A DNA stretch of 64,000 bases from Gemmataceae bacterium (lineage in GTDB: Bacteria; Planctomycetota; Planctomycetia; Gemmatales; Gemmataceae), in the NCBI GenBank assembly GCA_009691845.1, contig SIAJ01000009.1:1-64000 (forward strand), given 5' to 3'. This document shows, piece after piece, positions 15,474 through 24,433 of the stretch. The stretch's first letter is position 1. Each line of letters opens with the position of its first letter. The notes beneath the pieces are model-generated. The model was not told where the DNA came from and did no database searches. It saw only the letters and a list, made by a program, of their open reading frames with translations. A program made the position numbers and the translations under genes.

Positions 15474-18400
15474 ATGACTAATACACCTCGCAAACTCTTC
15501 TGGCCGAAACGTTGGTTGCGTTCCTTCGCGGGAGTCGCTCTCGCGTCCTCCGTTGCGGGCGGAATGCTCTGGGCCGCCGAGCCGCCGCTCAGCTACCAGG
15601 TTGCGCAGAAGGAAGCTCCCAAGTCCGACCTCCCGCCAGTGCCCAAGCTGGAATTACCCAAAACCCCGAAGGTCGAAGCCCCCGCTGCGCCCAAGGAACG
15701 GACTATTGCGTTCTCGATGAGCGATAAGCCTTGGGCCGACGTCATGAAGTGGTATGCCGACGAAAGCGGCCTGGCGTTCAATTCCGTCGTCAAGCCGCCG
15801 GACGCCACCTTCAACTTCCTTCCGCCCAAAGACCCGGTCACGGGCCTGACGAAGCGCTACACGCTGTCGGGCGTAACGGACGTCATCAACGAATCATTGT
15901 TGGCCAAGAACTTCGTGCTCATTCGCTTCGAGCAGTCGTTCCGCCTCTGGCCGGCCGACCAGCCGATTGACCCGGCCCACGTTCGCCGTGTGTCGCTCGA
16001 AGAATTGAAGACGCTCGCCAAGACCGACATGGTGCAGATCGTTCTCGAACTGAAACAATTGATCGCCTTCGACCAGGTCAATAACGTTCGCAAGATGATG
16101 AGCAAGGTCGGCGAGGTTGTTGCGCTCGAAGGGGGCCGCAATGCCCTGATCATGATCGACATCGCCGGCAACCTGCGTCGCATCGTTGACGATTTGACCG
16201 CAGGCGAGAAGGAAGGTGCGAGCGAGGCCGAGGCGTATTCGCACAAGTGCAGGTATGTGAAAGCCCATGAAGCCGCCGCCCATTGCCGCGAGTTGATCGG
16301 GGCCGAGGGTGGCCCGGAACCGCAGATATATACAAGCGGAGGAACGGGTAGTCGTGGCGGTGATTCGGGGCGCAGCCGGTTCGGTGATCCAAACAGCTTC
16401 GGCTCAGGTGACCGCGGCTTTGACTTCCGCGGCTTCGGTCGTGACAGCAGCGGCGGGTTCGACCCTCGACGCGGTGGTTCCAGTTCGCGCACGCTCAAGC
16501 CCAGCAAGGTCATTGCCGATGATGACACGAATACCGTTTTCGTAAATGGTCCCGCGGATAAGGTTAGCCAGGCCAAGGCGTTCCTCGTGAAATACGACAT
16601 GGGAACGACGAAGATCGATGTGGGCCCAGCGACGTTTCAGAACTATCCCGTTCCCGCAGGCATGGCCGAGGCGTTCACGCAGGCCCTGATCGAAAAGTAC
16701 AGCAAGTCGGGCATTCGCGTCAAAGCCCTCTCGCCTAATTCGATTTACGTCTACGCGGCCCCGGCCGACCATTTGCAGATCATCGGCTACATCAACGATC
16801 TTGGCAAGGCTCAGAAGCTCACAAGTCGCTCGCTTGAAATCACCAGCATGGACGTCGGCGAAGCCGTGACGTTGCTCAAAGCCATTTTCCCGTCGTCGTT
16901 GAGCGGCGGCCCGGTCATTGAGAAACATCCAAATGGAACGGGGATCGTCGTCAGCGGCCGGCTCGATCAAGTCTCGGACGTGGAAGCCGTTCTCGGGAGT
17001 ATTACAGGCACCGCGACATCTACGCCAGGTTCGGCGGGTGGTACCTCTCGCATCATCAACCTGAAGGACGGCAGTGCTGGCGACCTGGCCGAGGCGATCC
17101 GTCAGATGATGGAAAGCATGGGCAACAAGGACGTGAAGGTGATCCGTCCCGGTGGCCCGAGCGTACCGAAGCCGATGCCATTGGTCCCGCCACGCGAGTT
17201 GAAGTCGGAGTTACCCAAAATTCCGCTCATCCCGAAATCTCCGGAGGTTCTCGACAAGAAGATCGGTATCCTGCCGGGCGACATCAAGCCGATCGGCCTC
17301 GGTGTGCGCGATCTCGATTCGACCATGATGCTGGCGCTGAACACGCAGCTCGTGAATCCGGCCGAAGAGAAGAAGTCCAGTGGCGGCGGGCTGATCATCA
17401 CGGCCATCGGCGACAAACTGTACATCACGGGGAACGATCCGAAGGTCGTGGCCCTCGCGGCCGACTTGGCTCGGATGATCGTCTCGACCAAGGGCGAAAC
17501 GTATCAGGTCTTCAAGCTCAGCAACGCGAACGCGGTCGAGGCTGCCCGCGTTTTGAACGAATGGTTCAATCCACCAGCACCCCAGCAGGGTCGCGGTGGC
17601 AACAACCCGCTTGCCCAGTTGTTCGGCGGCGGTGGTGGCGGTGGCCGAGGCGGCTTCGGTGGGGGCGGTGCCGATCCGGCTGCTGCGGCTGCTGCTGCGG
17701 ATGCCGCGAAGCCTCGCGTCCGAATCGTTGCCGAACAGACAAGCAATTCGCTGCTGGTGCGAGCCAACATGCTCGATTTGCTCACCATCAAGAACATGCT
17801 TGAGACGGTGATCGATACCGGCCCCGGCGATTCCAAGGCGGTCGTGAAGCCCTTCTTTATTGAGCCGTTGCAGTACGCCGTGGCTACGGAAGTGGTCGCG
17901 ATCATCCAGCAGGTCTTCCGCGAGAGCACAAATTCCGCATCCAGCCAGGGAGGCGCGTCTGGAGGCTTCTCGCTTGGCGGATTCGGCGGATTCGGCGGTG
18001 GCGGCGGTGGCGGCCGTCAACAACCACTCGACGCGCTGGGTCGGCCCAAGCAAGTGACTCTCACGATCGCGGCCGACGATCGCACCAACAGCATCCTGGG
18101 CACGGCCACGGAGTTGATGGCCACGGACATCAAAGCCATGGTGCAAATCATGGAAGAGAATGCCAAGGACTCGACCAAGGTCGTCACGCTCGTTGGCACG
18201 AAGGGGCTCGATCCCACGCTCGTTCAGCAGGTGATGGACGCAATTCAAGGCCGTAGCCCGACGACGCAACCTGGCGGTGGCTTGAGCCCGTTCGGCCAAC
18301 AAGGCGGCAGCCCCTTCGGTCTAGGCGGCCAAGGTGGTGGCCAGTTTGGTGGAGGAACCGGCGGCGGCTTCGGCGGTCCTGCGGCCGGCGGTGGACGATT

Positions 18401-21400
18401 TGGTGGACGATTTGGTGGACGAACCGGCGGCGGCTTCGGCGGTGCCGGCGGCGGACGCGGTGGGGCCGGAGGAGGCCGAGGAGGAAAAAGTCGAGCACCT
18501 GCTCCGCCGCCTATAGGCGGGGCGCTCTCTGGAGGGCCCGATTTTTTTGACCACCGGGACATGGATGTCCCGCAGCAGACCTCCCTATTCGACGCTTACG
18601 AAGACTCCTTGAAGAATCGGCAAGCATCGAGCGAGCCGATGATCATCAACCCTGTTCGCCTCGTCGGTGCGAAGGATATTGTCCCGGCATCTAAGGTGCC
18701 GGCCACCTTCGTGGCACAAGCCAAGAAGGACCCCGTCGTTGAGCCGAAAGTCGAGCCGAAGCCCGGCTCTGTAGAACTGACCGGCCCCCGTGGTCCTGTT
18801 GCCATCACTCCGCTCCCGGAATTCGGACGCGTCATCGTCACAGCCAATAACCAGGCCGACCTGGAGTTGGCCCTCAAGATCATTGAGCAACTTCGCAAAG
18901 AGATTGAAAAAGAGGGTGCCGAGGGTGGTCCGAAACTTGAATTCGTCGAACTCGAATTCGGCGATGCCGTCGAGATCGTGAGCCTCGTCAATCAACTCGG
19001 TTCACGAGCGACGCAGGGGACGGCCGCGACCCGCCCGCAAGCCGGTCAGGTCGGGCAGCAAATTCAGACCTCGACGGGCGGCTCCGTGTTGCTGATCCCG
19101 GTTGCACGACGCAACTCGATCCTGATGTTTGGGTCCGAACTGCGCTTCGAGTACTACAAGAAGCTCATTAAAGACCTGGATATCAAGAACACGAACTTGC
19201 CGACGGTCATTCCGCTGAAGAAGGCGGCGGCCCAGCAGGTCGCGACCTACCTGACGCGCTTCTACGCGGCCCGTTATCCAGAGGACACGACGAACGGCAA
19301 TCTCATCCGCATCACCTACGACACACGCAGTAACTCGATACTAGTGCAGGCCGGCCCCGCGGACCTGGAAGAAATTCAGTTGATCATCCAGCGGCTTGAT
19401 ACCAGCCATGGTCCCACGAACGAACTCCGCATTTATCGCCTGAAGAACACGGTCGCGGAAGATCTGGCCACCGTGCTGCAGACGGCCTTGATGCAGAACA
19501 TTATGCCGCAAGGAATCGGAGTCGTCCCGCCAGACCAGGGCGGATTAGGCGGTGCCGGGGGCTTCGGTCAGCAAGGCGCAGGCGGTCAGGGACAACAACC
19601 TGGCGGGGCCCAAGGTGCATTCGGCCAGGCCACGGGCGGCCTTCGTGCCCAGCTTGGCTCACCAACAACCAACACAACCAAGACGGTTTCGCTTCGCTTC
19701 CTCGTGCCTGGCAAGAACGGCACGTTCGAGTCTGGCTACCTCGAAGACGTCCACATCACGCCCGATGTGCGTTCGAACAGCCTGCTGATCTCCGCACCGG
19801 AGGAGACGCTCAAGCTCCTCGAAGAAGTCATCAGGAATCTGGACGTGGCCAGTGCCACCAAGGCCCAGGTCAATATCTTCACGCTGAAAAAGGCCGACGC
19901 CACGTTGACGGCCAACATGCTGCAACAGCTCTTCGGCGGCACAACAACCGCCGGAGGAGGGGGCCAGGGGCCTGGCGGTCTCGGTCAAGCGGGTGGCACG
20001 AACACGCAAGGCTTCCGACCGCTCTTGACAGCGACCGGAACCGTGGGCGAAGGCGCAGGCCTCATCAACCTCGGCATCACAGTCGATGATCGAACCAACT
20101 CGATCATCGTGGCCGCGAGCCAAAACGATCTGGATGCGATTCGGGCCATCATCGCCCGGCTTGAAGACGCGGACGTGCAGCAACGCACGACCAACGTCAT
20201 CAAGCTGAAAAATGCCGGTGCCGTCGATGTGGCGAACGCATTGCAGCCCTTCCTCACGCAGTCGCTCCAGGTCATTCAGACCGGGATTACGCAGACGAAC
20301 TATCTGGAATCGTCGCGGAACATCGTGATCGCGGCCGAGCCGGTGACGAACAACCTGCTCATCAGCGCCACGCCCGCAGCCTTCGCGGCTCTGAAGCCGG
20401 TAATCGAACGGCTCGACGCACAACCGTTGCAAGTCTCGGTCGAAGTCCTCATTGCCGAAGTGATCCTCAACAACAGCGAGGAATTCGGCGTTGAGGTCGG
20501 TCTTCAGGCCCCCGTATTGTTCCAGCGAGCGTTGATTCCAACGACCAGTGCGAGCTTCTCGAACGCGACGGGTGGCTTTATTCCGCCCGGCACGTCCGTG
20601 AATAGCACGATCACCCAGTATGCCGGGTCCGCGTTCCCGTTCAACAACCTGAACGGTACTGCGACTCCTTACAACAACGCGGTGCGAACGGGCATCGTCG
20701 GCATGCAGGGGATCACGAACTACGGCGTCGGTCGAGCCAACTCGAATGGCCTCGGCGGATTCGTGTTCTCGGCGGGTTCGGATACGGTCAACGTCCTGAT
20801 TCGCGCACTGAAGACTCAGCGACGCGTGGACAATCTGTCCCGTCCGACCGTCACCGCTCTCGACAATCAGATCGCCACGGTGAACATCGGTGGGCTATAC
20901 CCGTATATTTCGGGTGGGCAGTTCACAGCCCTCGGAACGTTCCAGCCGCAGATTACCCAGCAGCAGATCGGTACGACGCTCACCATCACGCCACGAATCA
21001 GCCCGGAAGGCCGGATTCTGATGCGAGTGGAACCGAGCATCATCGCTCCGGAAGAAACGCTCATCAGCCTCGGCAACGGCCAGTTCGCAACTGCATTCCG
21101 CCAGCAGGCGGTGCAGACAACGGTCTCTGTCATGGACGGAGAGACGGTTGTTCTCGGAGGGTTGATCTCGAAGACGAACGTTCGTCAGGAGAACAAGGTG
21201 CCGTGGCTGGGCGATCTGCCTTACATTGGCTCGGCCTTCCGCTTCCGAACGCAGGAGCAGGAGAAACGCGAACTACTCGTGATTTTGACACCGCACGTGA
21301 TCCGCAACAGTGCCGATAGCGAACGGTTGCTGATCGACGAAGCCCGCAAGATGAGCTGGGCACTTCGTGACGTGGACCGCATGTTCGGTACTCCTCCTCC

Positions 21401-21638
21401 TGGTGTGAACCCACCGAGCGGGAACACGCCGGGTGCGTTGCCTCCGGACGTACAGCCCGAAGTCGGAACGCCAGCCGCCCCCGTGCTGGGACCGCAACCG
21501 GTCATGCCGCCGTCCAAGGTCACACCGAAACCAAAAGTGCCGGACGCCCCGAAGCCGATGCCACCGAAACCAGCGGCACCAATTTCGCCTGCGGCTGCTA
21601 CGGAGCCGGCGCGTGGGATCATGATCCCGGATTTGTAG
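15474..21638 (+). CDS. gspD: Giant GspD-type secretin
   Basis: The 2054-aa product is about three times the length of E. coli GspD. A signal peptide (RSFAGVALASSVAGGMLWAA) is followed by a long array of secretin N-domain-like modules. About eleven begin with strand-helix segments such as VFKLSNANAVEAARVLNEWF, VIPLKKAAAQQVATYLTRFY, IYRLKNTVAEDLATVLQTAL and IFTLKKADATLTANMLQQLF. Eight of the closing strands have the form D.R.NSI (for example DDRTNSIIVAAS). Gly-rich loops lie near residues 289-339, 706-742, 823-849, 929-1010, 1353-1390 and 1489-1513. The outer-membrane secretin domain occupies about 1650-1953 (LNNSEEFGVEVGLQ, LSRPTVTALDNQIATVNIGG, VMDGETVVLGGLI, VPWLGDLPYIGSAFRF, ELLVILTPHVI). 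A Pro-rich tail ends it. ATG 15474 is set by the signal peptide. Confidence 0.93.
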   Translation: MTNTPRKLFWPKRWLRSFAGVALASSVAGGMLWAAEPPLSYQVAQKEAPKSDLPPVPKLELPKTPKVEAPAAPKERTIAFSMSDKPWADVMKWYADESGLAFNSVVKPPDATFNFLPPKDPVTGLTKRYTLSGVTDVINESLLAKNFVLIRFEQSFRLWPADQPIDPAHVRRVSLEELKTLAKTDMVQIVLELKQLIAFDQVNNVRKMMSKVGEVVALEGGRNALIMIDIAGNLRRIVDDLTAGEKEGASEAEAYSHKCRYVKAHEAAAHCRELIGAEGGPEPQIYTSGGTGSRGGDSGRSRFGDPNSFGSGDRGFDFRGFGRDSSGGFDPRRGGSSSRTLKPSKVIADDDTNTVFVNGPADKVSQAKAFLVKYDMGTTKIDVGPATFQNYPVPAGMAEAFTQALIEKYSKSGIRVKALSPNSIYVYAAPADHLQIIGYINDLGKAQKLTSRSLEITSMDVGEAVTLLKAIFPSSLSGGPVIEKHPNGTGIVVSGRLDQVSDVEAVLGSITGTATSTPGSAGGTSRIINLKDGSAGDLAEAIRQMMESMGNKDVKVIRPGGPSVPKPMPLVPPRELKSELPKIPLIPKSPEVLDKKIGILPGDIKPIGLGVRDLDSTMMLALNTQLVNPAEEKKSSGGGLIITAIGDKLYITGNDPKVVALAADLARMIVSTKGETYQVFKLSNANAVEAARVLNEWFNPPAPQQGRGGNNPLAQLFGGGGGGGRGGFGGGGADPAAAAAAADAAKPRVRIVAEQTSNSLLVRANMLDLLTIKNMLETVIDTGPGDSKAVVKPFFIEPLQYAVATEVVAIIQQVFRESTNSASSQGGASGGFSLGGFGGFGGGGGGGRQQPLDALGRPKQVTLTIAADDRTNSILGTATELMATDIKAMVQIMEENAKDSTKVVTLVGTKGLDPTLVQQVMDAIQGRSPTTQPGGGLSPFGQQGGSPFGLGGQGGGQFGGGTGGGFGGPAAGGGRFGGRFGGRTGGGFGGAGGGRGGAGGGRGGKSRAPAPPPIGGALSGGPDFFDHRDMDVPQQTSLFDAYEDSLKNRQASSEPMIINPVRLVGAKDIVPASKVPATFVAQAKKDPVVEPKVEPKPGSVELTGPRGPVAITPLPEFGRVIVTANNQADLELALKIIEQLRKEIEKEGAEGGPKLEFVELEFGDAVEIVSLVNQLGSRATQGTAATRPQAGQVGQQIQTSTGGSVLLIPVARRNSILMFGSELRFEYYKKLIKDLDIKNTNLPTVIPLKKAAAQQVATYLTRFYAARYPEDTTNGNLIRITYDTRSNSILVQAGPADLEEIQLIIQRLDTSHGPTNELRIYRLKNTVAEDLATVLQTALMQNIMPQGIGVVPPDQGGLGGAGGFGQQGAGGQGQQPGGAQGAFGQATGGLRAQLGSPTTNTTKTVSLRFLVPGKNGTFESGYLEDVHITPDVRSNSLLISAPEETLKLLEEVIRNLDVASATKAQVNIFTLKKADATLTANMLQQLFGGTTTAGGGGQGPGGLGQAGGTNTQGFRPLLTATGTVGEGAGLINLGITVDDRTNSIIVAASQNDLDAIRAIIARLEDADVQQRTTNVIKLKNAGAVDVANALQPFLTQSLQVIQTGITQTNYLESSRNIVIAAEPVTNNLLISATPAAFAALKPVIERLDAQPLQVSVEVLIAEVILNNSEEFGVEVGLQAPVLFQRALIPTTSASFSNATGGFIPPGTSVNSTITQYAGSAFPFNNLNGTATPYNNAVRTGIVGMQGITNYGVGRANSNGLGGFVFSAGSDTVNVLIRALKTQRRVDNLSRPTVTALDNQIATVNIGGLYPYISGGQFTALGTFQPQITQQQIGTTLTITPRISPEGRILMRVEPSIIAPEETLISLGNGQFATAFRQQAVQTTVSVMDGETVVLGGLISKTNVRQENKVPWLGDLPYIGSAFRFRTQEQEKRELLVILTPHVIRNSADSERLLIDEARKMSWALRDVDRMFGTPPPGVNPPSGNTPGALPPDVQPEVGTPAAPVLGPQPVMPPSKVTPKPKVPDAPKPMPPKPAAPISPAAATEPARGIMIPDL
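18389..18426. repeat. Short tandem repeat in a secretin Gly-rich loop
   Basis: Near-identical 12-nt units reading GGACGATTTGGT recur in tandem inside the longest Gly-rich loop of the secretin, encoding FGGR repeats. The unit suggests loop growth by slippage. Confidence 0.65.
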
Positions 21639-21653
21639 CACCCCGGAACATCG

Positions 21654-21714
21654 GAGCCGCGACCGTAAGGGAGCGGTCAACGACGAGTTCCCCCCTCCCT
21701 TACGGTCGCGGCTC
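21654..21714. repeat. 20-bp perfect inverted repeat after the secretin gene
   Basis: Arms 21654-21673 and 21695-21714 (core GAGCCGCGACCGTAAGGGAG) pair perfectly around a 21-nt loop. It separates gspD from the lipoprotein gene. It may attenuate transcription, but no T-run follows. Confidence 0.9.
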
Positions 21715-21733
21715 TGAAAATGGAGTACAGAAG

Positions 21734-22459
21734 ATGGATCTTCGCAAACTATTCCCGCTCTGTACATGTCTCGCGATCGCGGGCCTGGTCGGGTGCGTGA
21801 CTTCCTCCAAGCCGGCCCACGATCAGAACGAGAAAATCAAGGCAGCCGCGGCCTCGCCCGAGCCGGGCGATGTGATTCCCCCAGGCCTGACGCCGAAATT
21901 CCTTGGCTTACTTACGGGCGAAGGACTCTCCGCCACGCCGGCCCAGATGGGCGAAGCGTCGAAGGTGACGGCTGCGTGGAACAACAAGATCGTGTTCGCA
22001 CCCGATCCCACGCGGGGCGGCGATCCGATGCCAAGTTTGATCGTTCGCTTGTGGCTCTTCGGTCCGGATGAGGGAACGCCGGTTGCTCCCGATGGCGAAT
22101 TGCTCGTTGCCCTGTGGGACAACATGCCAAAGAGCGGAAGCGGCAAGCCCGAGCTGAAAGAGTTATGGCACATCGATCGCGAGACCGCGATGAAGTTCCG
22201 CAAGCGCGATGCGATCGGCGATGGCTACACGCTGCTGCTGCCGTGGAGCAACTACAACATCGACGTCAAGCAAGTGAATCTGGTTGTGCGTTTCAACGGT
22301 GCGGATGGCCGCAGCGTGGCCTCGGCCCCGGAAAAACTCAGCATCGACCACTCGGCCACCCTGCAAAAAGCTCAGGAGCGATTGGGCATCTCGACGAAGT
22401 CGGAGAGCTTCGAGAAACTTCCAACTCCGGCACTTCGACCTTGGCCGGAAACAAAGTAG
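21734..22459 (+). CDS. Lipoprotein downstream of the type II secretion genes
   Basis: The 241-aa product has a lipoprotein signal (MDLRKLFPLCTCLAIAGLVGC) with cleavage before Cys in LVGC. The mature part includes VTAAWNNKIVFAPDPTRGGD, LIVRLWLFGPDEGTPV and LLLPWSNYNIDVKQVNLVVRF, a beta-rich body I cannot assign to a named family. Position directly after gspD suggests a role in secretin assembly or stability (like a pilotin), but pilotins are short and this is longer, so that is only inference. ATG 21734 follows an AT-rich GGAGTACAGAAG stretch. Confidence 0.8.
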   Translation: MDLRKLFPLCTCLAIAGLVGCVTSSKPAHDQNEKIKAAAASPEPGDVIPPGLTPKFLGLLTGEGLSATPAQMGEASKVTAAWNNKIVFAPDPTRGGDPMPSLIVRLWLFGPDEGTPVAPDGELLVALWDNMPKSGSGKPELKELWHIDRETAMKFRKRDAIGDGYTLLLPWSNYNIDVKQVNLVVRFNGADGRSVASAPEKLSIDHSATLQKAQERLGISTKSESFEKLPTPALRPWPETK

Positions 22460-22470
22460 GCCGACTTTTC

Positions 22471-22543
22471 GTAGCCGCACTCGTCAGGGTGCGGGCGATT
22501 GGCGCTTCCAGGCCATTCCCGTGTTCTGGCGAACGCGGCTAAC
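22471..22543. repeat. Twin-hairpin element, GTAGCCGC family, copy 1 (inverted)
   Basis: The element begins GTAGCCGCAC and ends GAACGCGGCTAAC. Its left half pairs CCGCAC with GTGCGG, and its right half pairs CCGTGTTC with GAACGCGG. Read in reverse it lines up end to end with the element at 36347-36420. Confidence 0.85.
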
Positions 22544-22563
22544 GCCCTTCGTACCATGAACGC

Positions 22564-22971
22564 ATGGACTCGAACCCGGACGTACACATAGGCTGGCGGC
22601 GAATTGGGCTCGTCACGCTCGGCCTGATCCTCGTCGGGCTCGGCTATCTGGGCGTGTTGCTTCCCGGATTGCCAACCACGCCATTTCTGCTTGGTGCCAG
22701 TTATTGCTTCTATCGTTCGTCGCCGCGATTGCACCGCTGGCTGCGTTGCTCGCCGGTGTTTGGCCGTATCCTGCACGACTGGGAAGTGCATCGCGGCATC
22801 CGCAAACCCGTCAAGATATTCGCGGTGTGCATGGTCGCAACCGTGGTGACATGCAGCATCACTTTCAGTTCGCTTCCCGTTTGGCTCAAGGTGACAATTG
22901 GCTGCCTCGCGGCACTCGGGATAACCGTGATCCTGTGGGTCCCGACCGTGGGGAAGCCAGACGACGCGTGA
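22564..22971 (+). CDS. DUF454 (YbaN-like) inner-membrane protein
   Basis: The 135-aa protein has two hydrophobic hairpins: VTLGLILVGLGYLGVLLPGL near the N-terminus and the C-terminal VTIGCLAALGITVILWVPTV. The diagnostic DUF454 segments are LGVLLPGLPTTPFLLGASYCF and SSPRLHRWL, then PVFGRILHDWEVHRGI. The family is widespread; its function is unknown. The gene is alone on the plus strand after a twin-hairpin element and is convergent with the DUF1501 gene. Confidence 0.92.
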   Translation: MDSNPDVHIGWRRIGLVTLGLILVGLGYLGVLLPGLPTTPFLLGASYCFYRSSPRLHRWLRCSPVFGRILHDWEVHRGIRKPVKIFAVCMVATVVTCSITFSSLPVWLKVTIGCLAALGITVILWVPTVGKPDDA

Positions 22972-23025
22972 GTCAGAGGCTATCTGGAAAGGGGATGGCG
23001 AGGCAATGGTTTATCGCCAAATAAA

Positions 23026-23052
23026 AGAGGCTCGCCTTGATGGCGAGCCTCT
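23026..23052 (-). terminator. Rho-independent terminator of the minus-strand DUF1549/DUF1501 operon
   Basis: Read on the minus strand, AGAGGCTCGCC and GGCGAGCCTCT form an 11-bp stem with loop ATCAA, followed directly by TTTTATTT. It lies 24 bases beyond the DUF1501 stop, the right place and polarity for termination. It also faces the end of the DUF454 gene and could act on both. Confidence 0.85.
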
Positions 23053-23076
23053 GGAGCTACACTTGAAGAACCAACC

Positions 23077-24366
23077 TCAGGAAAGAAGAGCCTTAATGGC
23101 CTTGCCCGGCTTATCGACGATGCGGATCGGCCGTTTGGTTGGCGTCTCGTTTTCCTTCGTGTGGTCGATGCCCATCAGTTCGCACACAGTGGCCAGGAAG
23201 TCCTTGGCGTCCGTCTTGCCTTCCTCGACCGTTGCCCCTTCCTTGTCCGTCTTGCCGTAGACCGCGCCACCCTTCACGCCGCCACCCATCATCAGCAGGC
23301 TCCAGGCCTTCGGGTAGTGGTCGCGGCCCGGCTTGTCGCCACGAGCGTTGATGTTTGGCGTACGGCCGAACTCGCCCATCCAGATCACCAGGGTGCTGTC
23401 GAGCATCCCGCGGGTCTTGAGGTCGGTCACGAGAGCGGAAAGCGACTGATCGACCTGTCCGGATAGGCTCTTCACGCGGGCGAAGTTATCCTGGTGCGTG
23501 TCCCAACCGCCGAGATTCACTTCGACGAACGGGATACCGACTTCCACCAGGCGACGCGCCATAAGGCAACCGTCAGCGAAACGGCCGGTGCCGTAGGGAC
23601 TTCTGGTTTCTGTCTTCTCCGAACTCAGGTCGAAGGCCTTGGCTTCCTTCGATTGCATCATGCTGACAGCCCGAGAATAGGTCGTCTTATGATCGTTGAT
23701 CGAATCGGCCTGGTAGTCGTGGTAGAACGCGGATTCGAGTTCCTGAAGCAGCGAGACGCGGTTGTCGAATTGCTTGCCGCTGACGGCCGAGGCAAGGTCC
23801 TGCACGCCACGGGCGGGGTCGGTCACGATCAGCGGCTGATGTTTTGGCCCGAGGAATCCGCTGCCGTAGCTGCGATTGCCGATGGCCACGTAGTTCGGCA
23901 TGGGGAAGTCGCTTCGGCCGATTTCCTTCGAGACGATTGAACCGATCGAAGGATAGATCAGACCACCTTGACCTTCGCGATAGCCGGTGTGCAGGTTGTA
24001 CTTGGCACGCGGGTGAGCCCCCTCGGCCGTGCTCATGCCGCGAATGATCGCCCCGTGATTCATCAGCTTGGCGACGCTGGGCAGATGTTCGCTGATCTGA
24101 ATTCCCGACGCGGCCGTCTGGATTTGCTTGAACTCGCCTGCACCTTTGCTGCCTGGCTTCAGGTCCAGCGTGTCTTTGTGGCTAGGTCCGCCGTCCATCC
24201 ACAGCAGGATGCAGCGCTTGGCCTTGGCATTCGGGTTGGCAGCCGAGCCTGCAGCTCGAGCGGCCAGTACATCCATCCAGCCGGAATAGGATGTGGCAAA
24301 CACGCCGGCTGCCGAGAGTTTCATAAAGTCTCGGCGAGACTTGTTTTGAAGAGTCTGGGAAAACAT
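23077..24366 (-). CDS. DUF1501 secreted protein
   Basis: The 429-aa product has an RR-type signal (KSRRDFMKLSAAGVFATSYSG). The body matches DUF1501, an alkaline-phosphatase/sulfatase-superfamily fold: CILLWMDGGPSHKDTLDLKP near the start, then ISEHLPSVAKLMNHGAIIRG, VEVNLGGWDTHQDNF, LVIWMGEFGRTPNIN and GRDHYPKAWSLLMMGGGVKG. The Asp and His residues in GGWDTH and GRDH are probable metal ligands. DUF1501 genes usually pair with DUF1549/DUF1553 genes, as here, 67 bases upstream. Start ATG 24366 is preferred to the upstream ATG 24378 because GGAG precedes it at the right distance. A terminator follows. The substrate is unknown. Confidence 0.92.
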   Translation of the reverse strand: MFSQTLQNKSRRDFMKLSAAGVFATSYSGWMDVLAARAAGSAANPNAKAKRCILLWMDGGPSHKDTLDLKPGSKGAGEFKQIQTAASGIQISEHLPSVAKLMNHGAIIRGMSTAEGAHPRAKYNLHTGYREGQGGLIYPSIGSIVSKEIGRSDFPMPNYVAIGNRSYGSGFLGPKHQPLIVTDPARGVQDLASAVSGKQFDNRVSLLQELESAFYHDYQADSINDHKTTYSRAVSMMQSKEAKAFDLSSEKTETRSPYGTGRFADGCLMARRLVEVGIPFVEVNLGGWDTHQDNFARVKSLSGQVDQSLSALVTDLKTRGMLDSTLVIWMGEFGRTPNINARGDKPGRDHYPKAWSLLMMGGGVKGGAVYGKTDKEGATVEEGKTDAKDFLATVCELMGIDHTKENETPTKRPIRIVDKPGKAIKALLS

Positions 24367-24433
24367 GCGGAACTCCATGCTTTGTGTTTCAGGTTTCAAG
24401 GTCGGCCAAAGTAGCTGCACACTTCGACTACTA

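Noticed and set aside
17211-18302. Minus-strand frame of 363 aa inside the secretin gene
   Set aside because: It runs antisense to the Gly-rich secretin modules, and its composition (Arg/His/Leu rich, low complexity) is that of a shadow frame.
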